Shown piece by piece: positions 10,984-23,114 of a DNA stretch of 64,000 nt. Under the pieces are notes generated by a model. It had not been told where the DNA came from. It did no database searches and was given only the letters and a program-made list of their open reading frames with translations. A program made the translations under genes and the position numbers. Positions within the stretch are counted from its first letter, which is position 1; every line of letters starts with the position of its first letter. Origin of the DNA: Lindgomyces ingoldianus (lineage: Eukaryota > Ascomycota > Dothideomycetes > Pleosporales > Lindgomycetaceae); assembly GCF_010093535.1 (NCBI RefSeq), contig NW_022985172.1, positions 256,660 to 320,659 of the forward strand, read 5' to 3'.

Positions 10984-12932
10984 CTCACTCCAAAGAGAAG
11001 GACCCAAAATGTGGTGTCGTCGAGAGTTTAAAGGCGATGACTTCAGCAGAGGTAAACTAAGTGTCTAGACGAGAAGATGTTCTCACTAGGAGCTTTCAAC
11101 AAAAAAGGAGGACAAGGACGGATTGCTGGAATATGTACGACTCGACAGTGTAAGACTTAACGCTCAAAATTCTTTCTTATCGGATTCTGACTCAGGCTCA
11201 ATATTTCTTTCAAGGTGCCATAGCAAAGAGGTATGTGGTTAAGTGATCTAAACGCTCGCAGGGTAAGGCAGTAAGTACGGTGAGGGGGCTGTAGGGTTAA
11301 AGAGGCTAAGCAAACATGGACGAAGAACTGCTTTAGGCCGTGCGTCGAGTTTTGTTTGAATAGAAAGCAAATACAGCAGTGTAGGATCGAAGGTAACGTG
11401 AAACATCCCACGGTGTTGTGATGGGAACTGTGCGGGCCATTATTCCAGAAACGGAGTGTAACCGAAGCGGTGTACCGATTAACATGAGATCTACAAGCGC
11501 GAGCTCCTAAAATTTCAAGCCAGAGGAGGAGGCTGAAGCCTCTTTTGTTGAATCTGGGGGGAAAAGTTCCGCCAGATAGCTTTATCCCGAGGCGTTGGAA
11601 ACAGGTCAACCTTACAGGAGTTGGGATACACGCGCCGCCATCCGGGTCAGCCCATAACGCACGAGATATAGGCGCCTGAGAATAAAGTAGGAAGCACCTA
11701 TGCATATAATTAGCTTTGAGCCGCCCAAGAAGACAGACCGGTCACGATCATATTGTAGCACAGCAATTGGGGGGCTCAATCGTCGAGCAGTCCTGAGACC
11801 AGCTGAGACTAACACAAAGAAGCCATTCCACTAAGAGGAAGCTTCGACAGAACCCTAACGAATTAAGATAACAGTAAACCATCTTGACCAACTAAGAGAC
11901 AAACGTCAAACTACTTTTGTCTTGCAAATCCGTGGAAAGTTTGATATTCGGCTTCGAATGGGTCCAAGATGCCCAATTCAAGGGCAGAGGACTATAGCAT
12001 TCAACATAGGGATTTATTTTGTCAACAGAGGCCGTATTATGAGCCAATAGAGGACGTTTGCCTGGGAAGGAAAGCGGGCCGGATTTTGGAGGACCCCACG
12101 GCACTTACGATTGCGGAGAGAGCTGGTATCAATACGTCCCGTTTACATGGAGACCATGTTCGGAGACCTCTATATTTAGGCAGCGGTCAGATCGCTAGCC
12201 GTCAAAAAGCCATTTCAGGATGGCTAGGTGAATGGCGTGGTCTAATTTGTTTCCCAGAGCCGTAAGATGTTGGATTGTTGGTACTGTAATTCGGGCTGGG
12301 CGCTTAGTCGGTTACTGCAGAAGCGCATGAAAGAGCCGCGTTGTTGGCATTTACAGGCTGGCGCTTGGTGAAGTAAATTGTCGCACTCGATGTCATGGCG
12401 ATGGTATTGATTCGATATCATCTCTTCACGGGATCCTTGGGAGGCTGAAAGAAACGGAGCACATCTTTGACGCATGTGGAGCGGCCAATCTGGAGGCTTC
12501 TAGAAAATGCCAGGGGGCTGTCTGGGCAGTACCGTCGAGTGACACTCAAACCAAAGGAACTTTTTATAGTTGCTACGAGGCGAAAATTTTGACGCCGCAT
12601 GGCTCAAAGGAGTGTGAGGCGGTTGGGCGAAGAGTGGAGGGGAGGAAGGCGTGGTAGGGAAAGGCAGGTGGGGTCCAACCTTAGGAAGAACACCCGATGA
12701 TTAGATCTTAGCTCGGAATTCTTCCCGATGTGGTCTTGGCATCGCAGAATTGTTCTTCCTTCCGACCATGTTCTTGAACCCGCAGACTCGGAGGGAGAGT
12801 GACAAATCTGTGGACTGTGTCGTCGGAGGAAGTACCAGCAATTTTCTTCGCTCGCCCGCTCCCATTCGTGCCTGGGTATATTGCAGCCTTCTCGCCGAAC
12901 ATCGCCTCTTTCACCACCCCGAGAATGCAAAC
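10984..12932. other. Intergenic region, no convincing gene
   Basis: About 1.9 kb between the divergent DUF3176 gene and CTR86. It contains overlapping frames on both strands (for example 11157-11705 minus, 11969-12265 plus), none with a domain, consistent splice sites or sensible composition. The segment just before 12933 should contain the CTR86 promoter; a frame from 12750 runs in-phase into CTR86, but the Met at 12933 gives the better N terminus. Confidence 0.55.
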
Positions 12933-15900
12933 ATGGACGCAGAGTCAGATGAGCAGCCCTCTTCGAAAGCACACCTCACGCGTCTGAGGCTTGCTCTGGG
13001 GCCATACACCATCCACTTCACCGACCCGGGCTACATCAAGGATGAGACGATGCGGATGTTGGAGCTAAACGTCTGTAAAAAGACGCTCGAGGATACACGG
13101 AGGAATTTTGAGCTTCGGTTGGCATCCCAAGCCAGCGCCAAATACATTATAGAGGCTAACTTTTATAGCGAGGAACTAGGCCTATCCTACCAGTTCTGGG
13201 ATGACCTTGCTGGTGTCATCAAAGCTTCGATACCCTCACTCGAACGTCGCTCCTTCGCTGCACCTGACCCCGCCACCCCAGAATACGAAGGACTCTCAGG
13301 ACCCCTCATCGCGTCATTCTCCTCCAGCCTGCTGAAGGATTTAGAGAGATTAAATCAGATAGTGTCAATAGCCCGGAACGTGCTCACATGTGGCGAGAAG
13401 GCGCAAAATCTTGGAGCAGACCGGCTTTTCGATAAAGATATATTTGCGTTGATCAATGTGTGTGTACGAGTGACTGCAAGAGGGTACGATGGCGAGGCAG
13501 GAACACAGGAGGAAGACAAATGGCAGAACGTCATCAACGCCTGTAGGTGACGTGTTCATTTCAAGCTTAAAGGACTGACTGACTGTTGGACTGCTAGACA
13601 AGAAGCTGCTCATCACCTGCCTCCAGTTCCTCAACAATCTCATTGCACGAAATGAGCAGCGGAAGTTAATGCTCTGGATCGAGCTCTTTGACAGCCACCT
13701 TGAGAACGAGCTACCAAATTTTTCAGACATGAAGTATAAGATGGACATGTTTCCACATTACGACCGAACCAGTAAATCCAAAACAGATCCCACAAGCAGT
13801 GGCCAAAGGGCCGGTAATGGACTAGAATCTTTCAGGATTCCCCAGCAACCTGCATCTTCACCATTCCTTCTCTATATTGGCGAGATAGGCCCAGAAGTAA
13901 AGAAGTTCCTTGCTCAGCAAGGCGAGAAGACAGGAGCCACCGAGATTGCTGCCGAATGTAGGAGACGGTGGCAGACTATGGGTGAGGAGGAGAAGAATGT
14001 GAGTGCTTTACCAATATTCTAGTCATGAGCTAAGAGGTATAGAAATGGAATATGCTCTACGCCGACGTTGTCGCTAGATATCGGGATGAAATCACCCAGT
14101 CCAGCGCATATAAGAAAGTCGTGGACCAGCATGCCAAGAATGAGGAGAGCGTCCAGGCTCTTGCACAGAGCATCAACCAACTTCAGGTGGAAGTCGATCG
14201 GATGCGGTCGTCAGTCATTGCTTCTCCAGACTCTTCCAAGGCCGACCCATCAAAGGCCGCAAAATCGGAAGACAAGCGGCCGGTGAGACCTTCAGTAGAT
14301 GACTCAATATTCGATCCCACGATCCGACGATCTTCTCCCGCAGGCGACAATGACTTTCGTGTAACTTACCCACCATCGTTTGGCGCTGAAATCCTCCAGA
14401 ACGGCAAGGAGGACCTGCTGAAGCGCCTCGAGCCCGATCCCGATCGCCCAGCGGCCGCACTAACAACGGAGGTAGCGTCTCCAACTTCGCCTCCTGCTGA
14501 GGAAGATGATAATGACGATGAATACGATGATATTCCCGGAGATGATGGTCGTGGCCTACTTACTGACGTTCCACTTATTCTTGGTCCTACCGAAATCGAG
14601 GTCTTGCCGATGATTATTATGGCCGGTATTGTCGAGCCCACTGAAGGCCAGTCTGGTTATCACGCCGATCCAACCGTCTTCAGTAGCATCAGAAGCATGC
14701 ATAGTGTGCGATGCCATCTTCTCTTAGCCCAAGACAACGGACGAAATCTCCTCCGAGAGCTTTTGATATTTGTTGCAGCCTGGGACCTGCGTGAAGAGGA
14801 ACTTTACTTCAAATTCATGGTCAAGATCATGGAAGCAATTCTGGCTAACCAGCTATTGCCATTCGCGTACCACGCCTTCCGAGAATCAGAGTGAGTATTA
14901 CACTGCTTGAAGTGGAACCTTCCTGACGTGCGCAGCAGGTCAAAAGATATCATCTCCCCAGCACAGGCAGTCATTATGAAGCTCTTGACCAACATATTCC
15001 GAGCACGCCAGGCTCGGACACCATCCAGAAACCCGCTAAAACCAAGTTTGACGCAAGTAGACCAGGGAGATGCTCACATGGTCAACTTCCTTCTCACCGA
15101 GTTCCGACGACATATTATCCCCCAGACCTGCGCACTCATTTTTCTACAGGGACAGATAAGAGCTGGAAATGCACAGCCCGATGACTTTCCCCTGAACTTG
15201 TGGGATATGGAGAGGATGTACGAGGGTGTATATCAGTACTTGGAATTCTTTGCTATTCTCACAGAACACGAAATCTGGAAGAATATGCTCAGCAACTGGG
15301 AAGTCGCCAACGAGCTCGTAACCCTCCTCAAAGAACTTGACGCCGCGATTCCCAAGGGCCAACTAGCCGTCCCACCGCTCGCAACGGGAGCCAAAACCCC
15401 CGCACAGGCACAAAATCCCCAAGATGAAAATCTCCCTCAGCCCGTCGCTGTCGAACGACCTTACGATACCTCGGCCGGAGCCGCCGCGCCAGAAGGCTAC
15501 ATGCCCTCGCCTCGTCCATACATTGATGAAGCGCAAGACGAGCCGTCGGACTTTGAATGGCGAAACCTCAAGAAACTCGCAGTTCTGGTTCTCTCGTCCC
15601 TTGTCTGGAAGAACCGCCAGGTGCAGGACCAAATCAGACCACTGGGTGGTATTGAAGCTGTGCTCAATTGCTGCAGCTACGATGAACATAATCCGTATAT
15701 CCGCGAACACGCTATCATGTGTCTGCGCTTCCTTATGGAAGGGAATCGAGAGAACCAGGATCGGATTCGCGCGCTTGAACGGTATGAGAAGGAAAACGCC
15801 CCTTCTTCCCCTTCTCCTCCACCACCACCGGCATCTGCAATCGACTCCTTCACCCAACCATCAACTACCGCCACCGCCACAACCAACAAAATCAAGGTTA

Positions 15901-16196
15901 AAGTACCCGACGAAGTCCTCGACCAACAAGGTTACGAAACCTACATGGATAACAAAGGCCAAGTGATGCTGCGAAAACGCGAAGCAAAACCTCCAACCCA
16001 AGTGGCCCCCCAATCATCCACATCTCAAGGAAAGGCGAAGCTAGAGACTAGGGATCCAAAGGATTTAGAGCAGTTGGTGCAGCAGGTTATGCGGGAGTTG
16101 CCAGCGAGAGTGCAGGGCGTTAGGCTTGATGCGGAGAAGGCAAGTGCAGCGGCGCTGGCGAAGTTGGATCGCGGGTTTGATGGGGGAAAGGGCTGA
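12933..16196 (+). CDS. ctr86: CTR86 / ataxin-10 homologue
   Basis: Four exons: 12933-13542, 13598-13998, 14043-14890, 14939-16196 (introns of 55, 44 and 48 nt, GTAGGT, GTGAGT and GTGAGT donors), giving 1,038 aa with phases that all agree. The C-terminal part around 15535-15790 (SDFEWRNLKKLAVLVLSSL ... VLNCCSYDEHNPYIREHAI) is the ataxin-10 homologue domain (armadillo-like helices) of yeast copper-transport protein 86. Centrally there is an HMG-box-like segment (about 13855-14105, SPFLLYIGEIGPEVKKFL, RRRWQTMGEEEKN, YADVVARYRDEI) followed by an acidic DDNDDEYDDIPGDD linker. The family is conserved but its biochemical role is poorly defined; the CTR name comes from yeast and need not mean copper transport. 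The third acceptor could be 3 nt earlier. Confidence 0.88.
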
Positions 16197-16646
16197 GAGA
16201 GGATACTTGGACAGATGGTCCATAAAGACTAATGGAGGCTAAGAAGGATCGAGCTCGAGGTGGAAGCAGCTTTGAACGGACCGTACCGGGTCGTCGAAGC
16301 TTCGAGCCCCGGCTTCGAGGGGTGAGGGGGTGGGGCTCTTTGGAAGAAGAGAATGTTGCATCAGGTCAGTTAAACGTCCTGCATGTCGCTGTTTGGCTAT
16401 TGCTGAGATGGCCGGAAATGATACAAATGAAGCATTTGGCTCGTTGTCCATGCTTTGAAGGGCTGCTCTGCGCTCATGCGTATGAGCACGAGCATGTCAA
16501 GATAGAATTTAGAAGATCTTTCAAGGTGATGCAGCATTTTCGAGCAAATCAGGTAGATGCCAGGCTCAAAAACTGCCTATATCAAAAGAATACCCATTTC
16601 TAAATGCCCAACCAATCCTAATGCAGCCAAACCGGGGTATCATAAG
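16197..16646. other. Convergent intergenic spacer CTR86/TFB3
   Basis: 450 bp between two converging genes. A 123-codon plus-strand frame at 16232-16603 crosses it but has no recognisable content; it is probably 3' UTR and spacer of both genes. Confidence 0.6.
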
Positions 16647-17817
16647 CTAAAATACATCATCCATATTCACATCTCTCACACCCACCGTCACCGACGCCGC
16701 AGCCTGTGTCTCTGTCCTCACACGCTCTACAACCCCGTTCTCCCTCGCTATTATCTCATCTTGTACAAACACGCCAAATCCGCTGAATGCCTCACATAAG
16801 GCTCGAGAGTAGAAATCCCGGAGATCATATCCTCCAGCCAAATGGTGGATGTCTGTTTTCGCGCCTGTGATGAAATCGACGTCATAATCAGGTTGCACGA
16901 CGTAATACTGGGGTTCGAGACTCCACCCGCCGTATGGATCGAAGGGCTTCTCTGGCTCTGGTGCAACGCGTTTCTTTAGCCCGTGGAATCTGAAGCCCGT
17001 GTCGGCATTGCCCGCGGCGGTGGGTTCCGGTGTATCTGCCGCCGACGACGAATGGCTAACGGTTTTCCTTTGCACCCCAGATTTCTTGAGAATGACGCGC
17101 TGTGTGTCGGATTGGAGGTCTTGGTCCGCGGTACTGAGGACACGGCGCGAGGCGCTGGAATACAGGGATTCGAGTTCTGCTTTTTGCGCTTCTTCCCAGA
17201 GACGGAGGCGCCGTTCTGTAGCTTCTAGGTCTATCTTCAGGATGAGGTTCCAGGTGACGGTTTCAACGGTTTCGAGGTAGTTGTTGTAGTCGGCCAGGGT
17301 TTCGAAGTCGGATTCGGTTTTGTTCATTCTATGCACCCCACCCGCTGTCAGTAAAAACTCCAAGTGATATCAAGATGTCCAGGAACAAACCCGGGACTAG
17401 AAAGGACTTACACGCGAGCCACCCGCCGTCTTATATCAACCTCCCTCTCAACTTTTAAGTCTTCAAATGTCTGACTCCTAAACCTAGCTTTCCGTAGGGT
17501 CCTCTTGCACCCAGCGATCGGACAGGGCGCGGGTCCGTGACTAAAGATCCGGTCGACGCACGACTCGCACATTCGGTGGTAGCATTCTGGGTTTACGAGG
17601 AAGCGCATGTTGGGGTTGAGGTAGCGGGAGGATTTGCATACGGGGCAGATGTCTGTGGACATGACAAGTAAGTTATACAATTTTATAAGGTATGGGTTTT
17701 GGGACGGATCCACGTATATCTGTGAATTGGGAGGGTTTGTTGGATAGGGGACGTACCGCCATCTTCAGCAAGACGCTTCGTGGAAGTGCCACTTGCGCGT
17801 GAAGATACTCTTGACAT
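16647..17817 (-). CDS. tfb3: TFIIH/CAK assembly factor Tfb3 (MAT1)
   Basis: Three exons read on the minus strand: 17817-17757, 17652-17412, 17328-16647; introns of 104 and 83 nt (GTACGT and GTAAGT donors); 327 aa, near the family length. The N terminus MSRVSSRASG leads to a C3HC4 RING finger: CPVCKSS, RFLVNPECYHRMCESC, GPAPCPIAGC, then TLRKARFRSQ. A helical MAT1 centre follows (NKTESDFETLADYNNYLE), and the protein ends VNMDDVF. By homology this subunit bridges the cyclin-dependent kinase/cyclin pair to core TFIIH for RNA polymerase II CTD phosphorylation and nucleotide-excision repair in the nucleus. The splice junctions are fixed by phase: the first restores GDICPVC, the second restores RVMNKTE. 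Confidence 0.92.
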
Positions 17818-18203
17818 TGTGGGGGCTGTGGGCGTGGTGTTGGTGACTACAGTAGCTTTCGAGGTTGAATTGAAGTTCAGTTATATGATGACTAAGCATG
17901 AACATGAAGGTCTTGGCAGTTTCTGAAATAGTAAAGGGAAGTAGACATCGAGAGGGTCCTTTGCAAGACCAATAGCGCGCTACAGTCACTTCATATCCCC
18001 CAATGGTCCCAGAATATGGTCTATTGTACGGATTAGCACGGTTTGTTAATTATCATTCAGCTCGGTTGTGTGATCTCGGGATCTGCCGTGCCAAGATTTC
18101 GCCTGTCACTCTTTCCACTCCGCCCACATTCCTTTCTTCCGGTTCCCCTCTTCCTTTAACCTTGCGCGTCTCTACCTAAGGCCTCCTGATAATTATAGAA
18201 GCC
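17818..18203. promoter_or_regulatory. Divergent promoter between TFB3 and BUD27
   Basis: 386 bp separate the start codons of two divergently transcribed transcription/translation-related genes. The BUD27 side is pyrimidine-rich (CTTTCCACTCCGCCC, TTTCTTCCGG), as is common in fungal 5' leaders. No TATA box is obvious. Confidence 0.5.
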
Positions 18204-20030
18204 ATGGCGGACTCAGGCGGCGAAGCTATGGTGAACCTCGAGCGGCACCGCCTGCGACTCGAGGAAGCTACGGCCAAGCTGCAGCAAGCTCTCAAGCACT
18301 GGAAGACGTGGGAGCTCGAATACGAGACACTGAAAGAAGAGATCCAGCACGCAAAGTCCCCTTCCCCATCCCAAATGCTTGCGATTGGCCGAGATCTCGG
18401 CGGCTCTCTCGTCAACGAAAAAGAAGTCGCAGAGCTGCTCGGCAAAGACAAGCAGGCAAAGCGCACAGCTACCCAAGTGGTTGAAATGATCTCCAGACGC
18501 GTTGACTATGTCCAGCAGAATGTCTCAACGGTCGAGAAGCATTTGCAGGCTGCAGAGAGGAAGTTAGAGGCTGCTGAGGTGCTGCTAGAGCCGGATATAG
18601 AGAATGAGGAGGGTTTGCCGTTGATGGATATTCAGGAAGAGCTGGATGAGGAGGGGAATGTAGTTTCGAGTACCGTGTTGCAGCCAGGGAAGGCGGCGCC
18701 GGAGATTCTGGAGACTCTCAGGAAGGCTGGGTTGAAGGATGTAGTACAGAGCAGTAAGAATGCTTCGCAAGTCGCGGATGTAAAAGCGCCCGCAAAGAAA
18801 CCCCCAGCAACAACTACCAACGACCCCTCGAAAGCTGCGCCAAACGGGTCTACGCTTGCTGAATCAATCCCAACCTCATCGGGACCTGCTGCTAAGAAAT
18901 CTGTCTCCTTCTCGGAAGACGCGAAGCCAGACCCGTCAACCACTAGGCCTTCTAGTCTCACCACTACTGGCTACAATGAAGATTTGGCAGCCTATACATT
19001 TAACAAGGGCAAGAAGGTCATCGAAGTCGACGAGGACGACAATGAAATTGTCTCGTACCCGATCATTCCCACGGACGAGTCTCCCCAGGACACCGCCCTC
19101 CGACGACAAATGCTACAATACAACCTAGATGAAGTGGGCCAAGTAGTCGCCGAGATTGACCTCGATGGGCCAGCAGAATACGACTCCGATGAGATGGACG
19201 AAGACTATGGTACCGAGGAAGATGAAGATGAGGTTGAAGACGAGGATCAGTATGGTCGAAGCACACGGCCAATGCTCACTGAAGATTATAAGCAGCAAAT
19301 GATGGACTTGGAAAGGAAGCTAAACGCCAAAATGCTGGAAAATGTTGGGCCACGGCCTGATACACATCCCTTGGCCGAGTACGCAGACGACGTTCGCAAA
19401 CTCGTGGTGCAGAAAGACGAAAAGAATGGAGAGCCCATGGTCATTTCAGAGCCTCTGCCGCAAGAAACTGGATCAAAGAAGAAAAGCGTACGCTTCGCTG
19501 ATAATCTTGATGTCTCTCTTCCTGCACCCATCGAGGACTGGATGGAAATCAATCAGCCAAACACGCCTCACGCTCCCACGATCTCCGACACCATTATCGA
19601 ACGGAGTGGTCCCACCCCTACACCAACTCCGACAATCCCCTCAAAGCCCACCAAAGTATCCCGCTTCAAAACTGCCCGATCATCTCAACCCCAGCCTCCT
19701 GCAGCCGCCCTCCCCATCCCAAACATCACCACCCTGCCACTAACACACCAAGGACCTCCCGGCCGCCCCCTCTCCTCCACCATCATCGAACACGCGCCTA
19801 ATCAAACCCCTAGCCAACCTCCGGACGACCTCGATCCTGTGCTCTTAAGCCGTGAAATCCAAACTGAGTACCACAAGATGCGGAACAAAGTACTTCAACA
19901 ACAAGACGGTTTCGCACTTTCAGAGGAAGACAAACATGATCCACTGATGGAGGAAAGGGACGGTAAGGTGCGGAAGGTGAGTCGATTTCGAGCGGCGAGG
20001 TTGAGACAGGAGGGTGTGGATGAGGTTTGA
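18204..20030 (+). CDS. bud27: Bud27/URI unconventional prefoldin
   Basis: Single exon, 608 aa, ATG in GCCATGG context. The N-terminal 150 residues form a prefoldin-alpha-like coiled coil (LERHRLRLEEATAKLQQAL ... GKDKQAKRTATQVVEMISRR). The middle is low-complexity with a KKSVSFSEDAKPDPS motif, a second KKSVRFADNLD motif and an acidic block (EMDEDYGTEEDEDEVEDED). The C-terminal DUF3835 region contains two related KVSRF-x-x-AR boxes (VSRFKTAR near 480 and KVSRFRAARLRQ at the end), typical of fungal Bud27. By homology it binds Rpb5 and R2TP to assist assembly of RNA polymerases I-III and affects translation initiation; it is mostly cytoplasmic and shuttles. Confidence 0.88.
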   Translation: MADSGGEAMVNLERHRLRLEEATAKLQQALKHWKTWELEYETLKEEIQHAKSPSPSQMLAIGRDLGGSLVNEKEVAELLGKDKQAKRTATQVVEMISRRVDYVQQNVSTVEKHLQAAERKLEAAEVLLEPDIENEEGLPLMDIQEELDEEGNVVSSTVLQPGKAAPEILETLRKAGLKDVVQSSKNASQVADVKAPAKKPPATTTNDPSKAAPNGSTLAESIPTSSGPAAKKSVSFSEDAKPDPSTTRPSSLTTTGYNEDLAAYTFNKGKKVIEVDEDDNEIVSYPIIPTDESPQDTALRRQMLQYNLDEVGQVVAEIDLDGPAEYDSDEMDEDYGTEEDEDEVEDEDQYGRSTRPMLTEDYKQQMMDLERKLNAKMLENVGPRPDTHPLAEYADDVRKLVVQKDEKNGEPMVISEPLPQETGSKKKSVRFADNLDVSLPAPIEDWMEINQPNTPHAPTISDTIIERSGPTPTPTPTIPSKPTKVSRFKTARSSQPQPPAAALPIPNITTLPLTHQGPPGRPLSSTIIEHAPNQTPSQPPDDLDPVLLSREIQTEYHKMRNKVLQQQDGFALSEEDKHDPLMEERDGKVRKVSRFRAARLRQEGVDEV

Positions 20031-21654
20031 AAGCGGCGAGTCAAAGCCCATATCCAGATCCACGTTCAATACCATTCCCGTTCACATGCATATCCATACC
20101 CCTATCTCAGTCATCTCCTATTCCTCCGCCTTTCCTGTCCTCAAAGTTACCCCCTTTGCAGTGAGAAGTGAGGGAAACGGAACATTCATATGCCCGTGAG
20201 AGATACCTATCCCATGTATCTACGCTCACATTTTTACTGTTCCGAGATTAAAAGTGCATACACAGGGCTCTCTGACGTGGCGTGCTTGGCTTTCTGTGGT
20301 CGTCATGATTTATTTTGCCCTGTACATCTTTCTGTATTACCAGTAATACTTTTGTTTCAACGATGTTATTTTTTTTTGTTGTGTTATGAAGTCCCACCCG
20401 ACTATGCTAACTAGAGTTGAAATGGGTTTTTACAGGGACGGAGACAGACACATGAGCTGTTAAGTGTAGAGATGCATTCGTTCCCGTAGATCGAGGGTGA
20501 CCGTAGAACGGTGTCTAATATCTCAGGGTACGCTATTCGGTCTCCAGTCTTTCTTAAAGTTCGCACATGTGTGTGAATGAGCGTGCCAAGTCTTAGGTTT
20601 GACTTGCAATGCGCAAAATTGAAGAAGCACATGTGCATATTTGAGGGCCAGTGGCGCCGAATATATTCGAAACAACCAAGTCTCCCACCCATCCCTTGCC
20701 GCAAATACTACTGCAATTGTCAACAGACGCGCGGCGCTGAAATAGAAAGTTTTGCCCAAGTACACGTCCAATCTTTCCGGTGAATTCTCTACCTAGTTCA
20801 CCCAATTCACCAGCCCAGTTTGCTCCTAGCTTCTGGCTCCTTGGCTCCGCCTTAGGCCCATCCATCTTCCACACTCAGAACACTATACTGCGAATTATAT
20901 AGTATATGTGGCTAACCAAGTAAAGCCGAGAAACTAAGCTAGCTACTAGATTAGTGAACTCCGGATCTCGTATGCCAGGGTTAGGAGACAGTAACACCCA
21001 TACTCTCCCTATATTGGACTAGATTGAATATACTACACCCACCTATTTCAATGAAGTTTTTAGAACTGCCTGCTAGTCCTATTGAAGCCGTCGATACCAT
21101 GGCTCTACGGAATGTATAGCATGGGTCCTAGAAAGGGCAAATCCACTTGCCGCGATTTGATATACATTTAATGTTGGAGTCGAGCTGTAAGAGCGACAAA
21201 TAAGTGGATGATGGATGATGGCGATAAGTTGCTGTAGGGCTGTGTGTTGAGAGTCAAGCCCGGGCTTAGTACTTGCTAGACGTTCAAAGAAGGGGGGGGG
21301 CAAAGTTACAGAGTTTTGCTTTAAGCCAAAGCGAGCCTTCGTTTAGAATTTTTAACTTCTAGCAGTGTTTCGAAGGACGCCGGCTATTAAAATGGCGTGT
21401 TTACTACAGCTCTCCTTGCCATGTTAGTTTCAACTTTTATTACAGGGTACGAATATTCTTATCATGCTATAAAAAGGCACGCCCTTGCCATGTCCAGATC
21501 TCCCTATAATAATTGGTTCCAACTCCCTCTTCTCTAGAATGATATCATCCAAATCCCTCGCCTCCTGCAGCTCTACCCAAAAATCCATTTGAACTACCTA
21601 AACACCAACTTCGCAGAAAATGCTATCCCATACAATATTCATCCTATATACTGC
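20031..21654. other. Intergenic, no gene seen
   Basis: About 1.6 kb between the 3' ends of BUD27 (plus) and the membrane-protein gene (minus). Short frames on both strands (such as 20523-20771 minus and 20593-20874 minus) overlap each other and lack any recognisable content. A G9 tract occurs at 21292-21300. Confidence 0.55.
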
Positions 21655-22781
21655 CTACCCCTGTTCCCCTCTCTTATAACCAATTCGCAGAAGATTTATA
21701 TCAGACGCATAACCTTCCGTCGTTTCTTTCAGCTTTATAGCAAGATCTTCCTTGCGGATCAGCACGAGACCGACGGCAATAACAATGAACGGCAGGCAGA
21801 CCATCGCCATACGCAAGAGTTCTAAGTCTGGATTTTGCCGCTTCTTCATGAGGCGGAAGAAGAAGGTAAAGCAAAATGCTGTTGCAGCGCGGATAGTGAT
21901 CATAGGTCCAATGTATGCTACGAGGAAAAGCGGGATCTGTAAGGCGAGGAGGATGATTAGTTGCTTGTACTAATTTGAGGGAGAGGTGGAGAACTACCTT
22001 CCCACATCTGTCCGTGAAGAAACCACTACGCACTCTCCTGCGATACACGAACCACATCCGGATAAATCTAATCCAGAGCATAGAAGAGAGAAGTAGACAT
22101 GCGCCTGCGTAAGCCGTGCGGCTAATGGCGTAGTACTGGGCATCTGGTCTCCCCCATCGAAAACCCTGTTTCACCATCATGACTATAAATGTGATGCGCT
22201 CAACGAAAAAGACAAGTAAGATGGTGACGGCGCCAATCATGGCAAATGGCCTCGAAATGTAGGAGAGAACGTCATTCTTCAAGTTGAGCCGCTGACGGAT
22301 GATTTCCGTGTTATTCCATAGACACAGGAGGAGGAGGAGCTCCGCAAGCATAAGGAAGAAGCGAGTGGGAATGTCGATGGCGATGAAGGCGTAGGGAACA
22401 GTGAGTCGGAGTTCAGTGCAGATGCGGATGATGAGTTCGAATAAAAGATATCTAGTACGACAGTCAATCCTGAGATCTGGTGAAGAAGGTTTCACTGCAA
22501 ACGAACATGATAAAATAGCAACAAATTGCTCCGGTTCCGCTTGATGGATGTTTCTTGCCTATTTCTTTGCTATCTGGGTCCTTAGGCTCGGCGATGGTGG
22601 GAACGCGCCAACTTATCAATGCGATTGTGAATAGGCAGATCATTGTAATCACAACAACTGCAATGGTGCTCGTCATGAACGCGTTCTTGAAGTTATGGCC
22701 CGGCAGGATTGTCTTATCTGTTGGACTCATTGATGATGAGTTCGTTGGCGTGGTCTCGTTGACCCCGTAAAAGAAAGACAT
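21655..22781 (-). CDS. Polytopic (about 7-TM) membrane protein, uncharacterised
   Basis: Three exons on the minus strand: 22781-22507, 22451-21998, 21936-21655 (introns 55 and 61 nt), 336 aa with consistent phases. The first donor (GTTCGT) is weak and chosen by phase; the second (GTAGTT with CAACTAAT branch) is good. After a glycosylatable N terminus (NETTPTNSSS) come hydrophobic helices at about AVVVITMICLFTIALISW, ICCYFII-YLLFELIIRI, FFLMLAELLLLLCLW, MIGAVTILLVFFVERITFIV, YAGACLLLSSMLWIRFI, IPLFLVAYIG and MAMVCLPFIVIAVGLVLI. It resembles the many orphan fungal 7-TM proteins; no ligand or signalling motif is evident. Its upstream region is homologous to that of the next gene (see 22911 and 26587). 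Confidence 0.7.
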
Positions 22782-22910
22782 GAAGAAGAAGATGCTAAAC
22801 TTGGAGGCTACAGTCTAGAAGAAAGCTAAAGGATAGGAAAATGGGAGCATGAAGCATGTTTTAATCTTCTTGCCGGAATTGAGTTCCAGCCTTAGCCAAG
22901 ACTTCCAAGG

Positions 22911-23114
22911 TGCAGCCTCAAGCGAGCATGCTCAGCTCTGCATTGGCATCAAGTCATGGTAGATGGATGCAAGACTGGGTCGGTGCTATGATTGGTCTGT
23001 GCTTGCCTAAGCTACTCTGTGGCAGTGAGAAAAAGCAGGCTCGCTTCTTAGCTCACACTATAAAATTCTGTATCCGCTCTTGAATTCCTCCGCGATTACG
23101 GCGTTTAGTCTGAT
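22911..23114 (-). promoter_or_regulatory. Upstream element, copy 1 of a duplicated promoter-like region
   Basis: Homologous, in the same orientation, to 26587-26845. Matching blocks: GCAGCCTCAAGCGAGCATG/TCAGCCTCACGCTAGCATG; GCTATGATTGGTCTGTG in both (CCAAT box on the minus strand); GAGAAAAAGCA in both; TCTGTATCC...ATTCCTC...GGCGTTT in both. It begins 130 bp upstream of the membrane-protein start codon. Confidence 0.75.

Noticed and set aside
11157..11705. 182-codon minus-strand ORF
   Set aside because: No recognisable motif, overlapped by other frames, and composition looks like random intergenic sequence.
14366..14641. Minus-strand Ser/Gly-rich ORF opposite CTR86
   Set aside because: Shadow of the acidic linker of CTR86 on the other strand.
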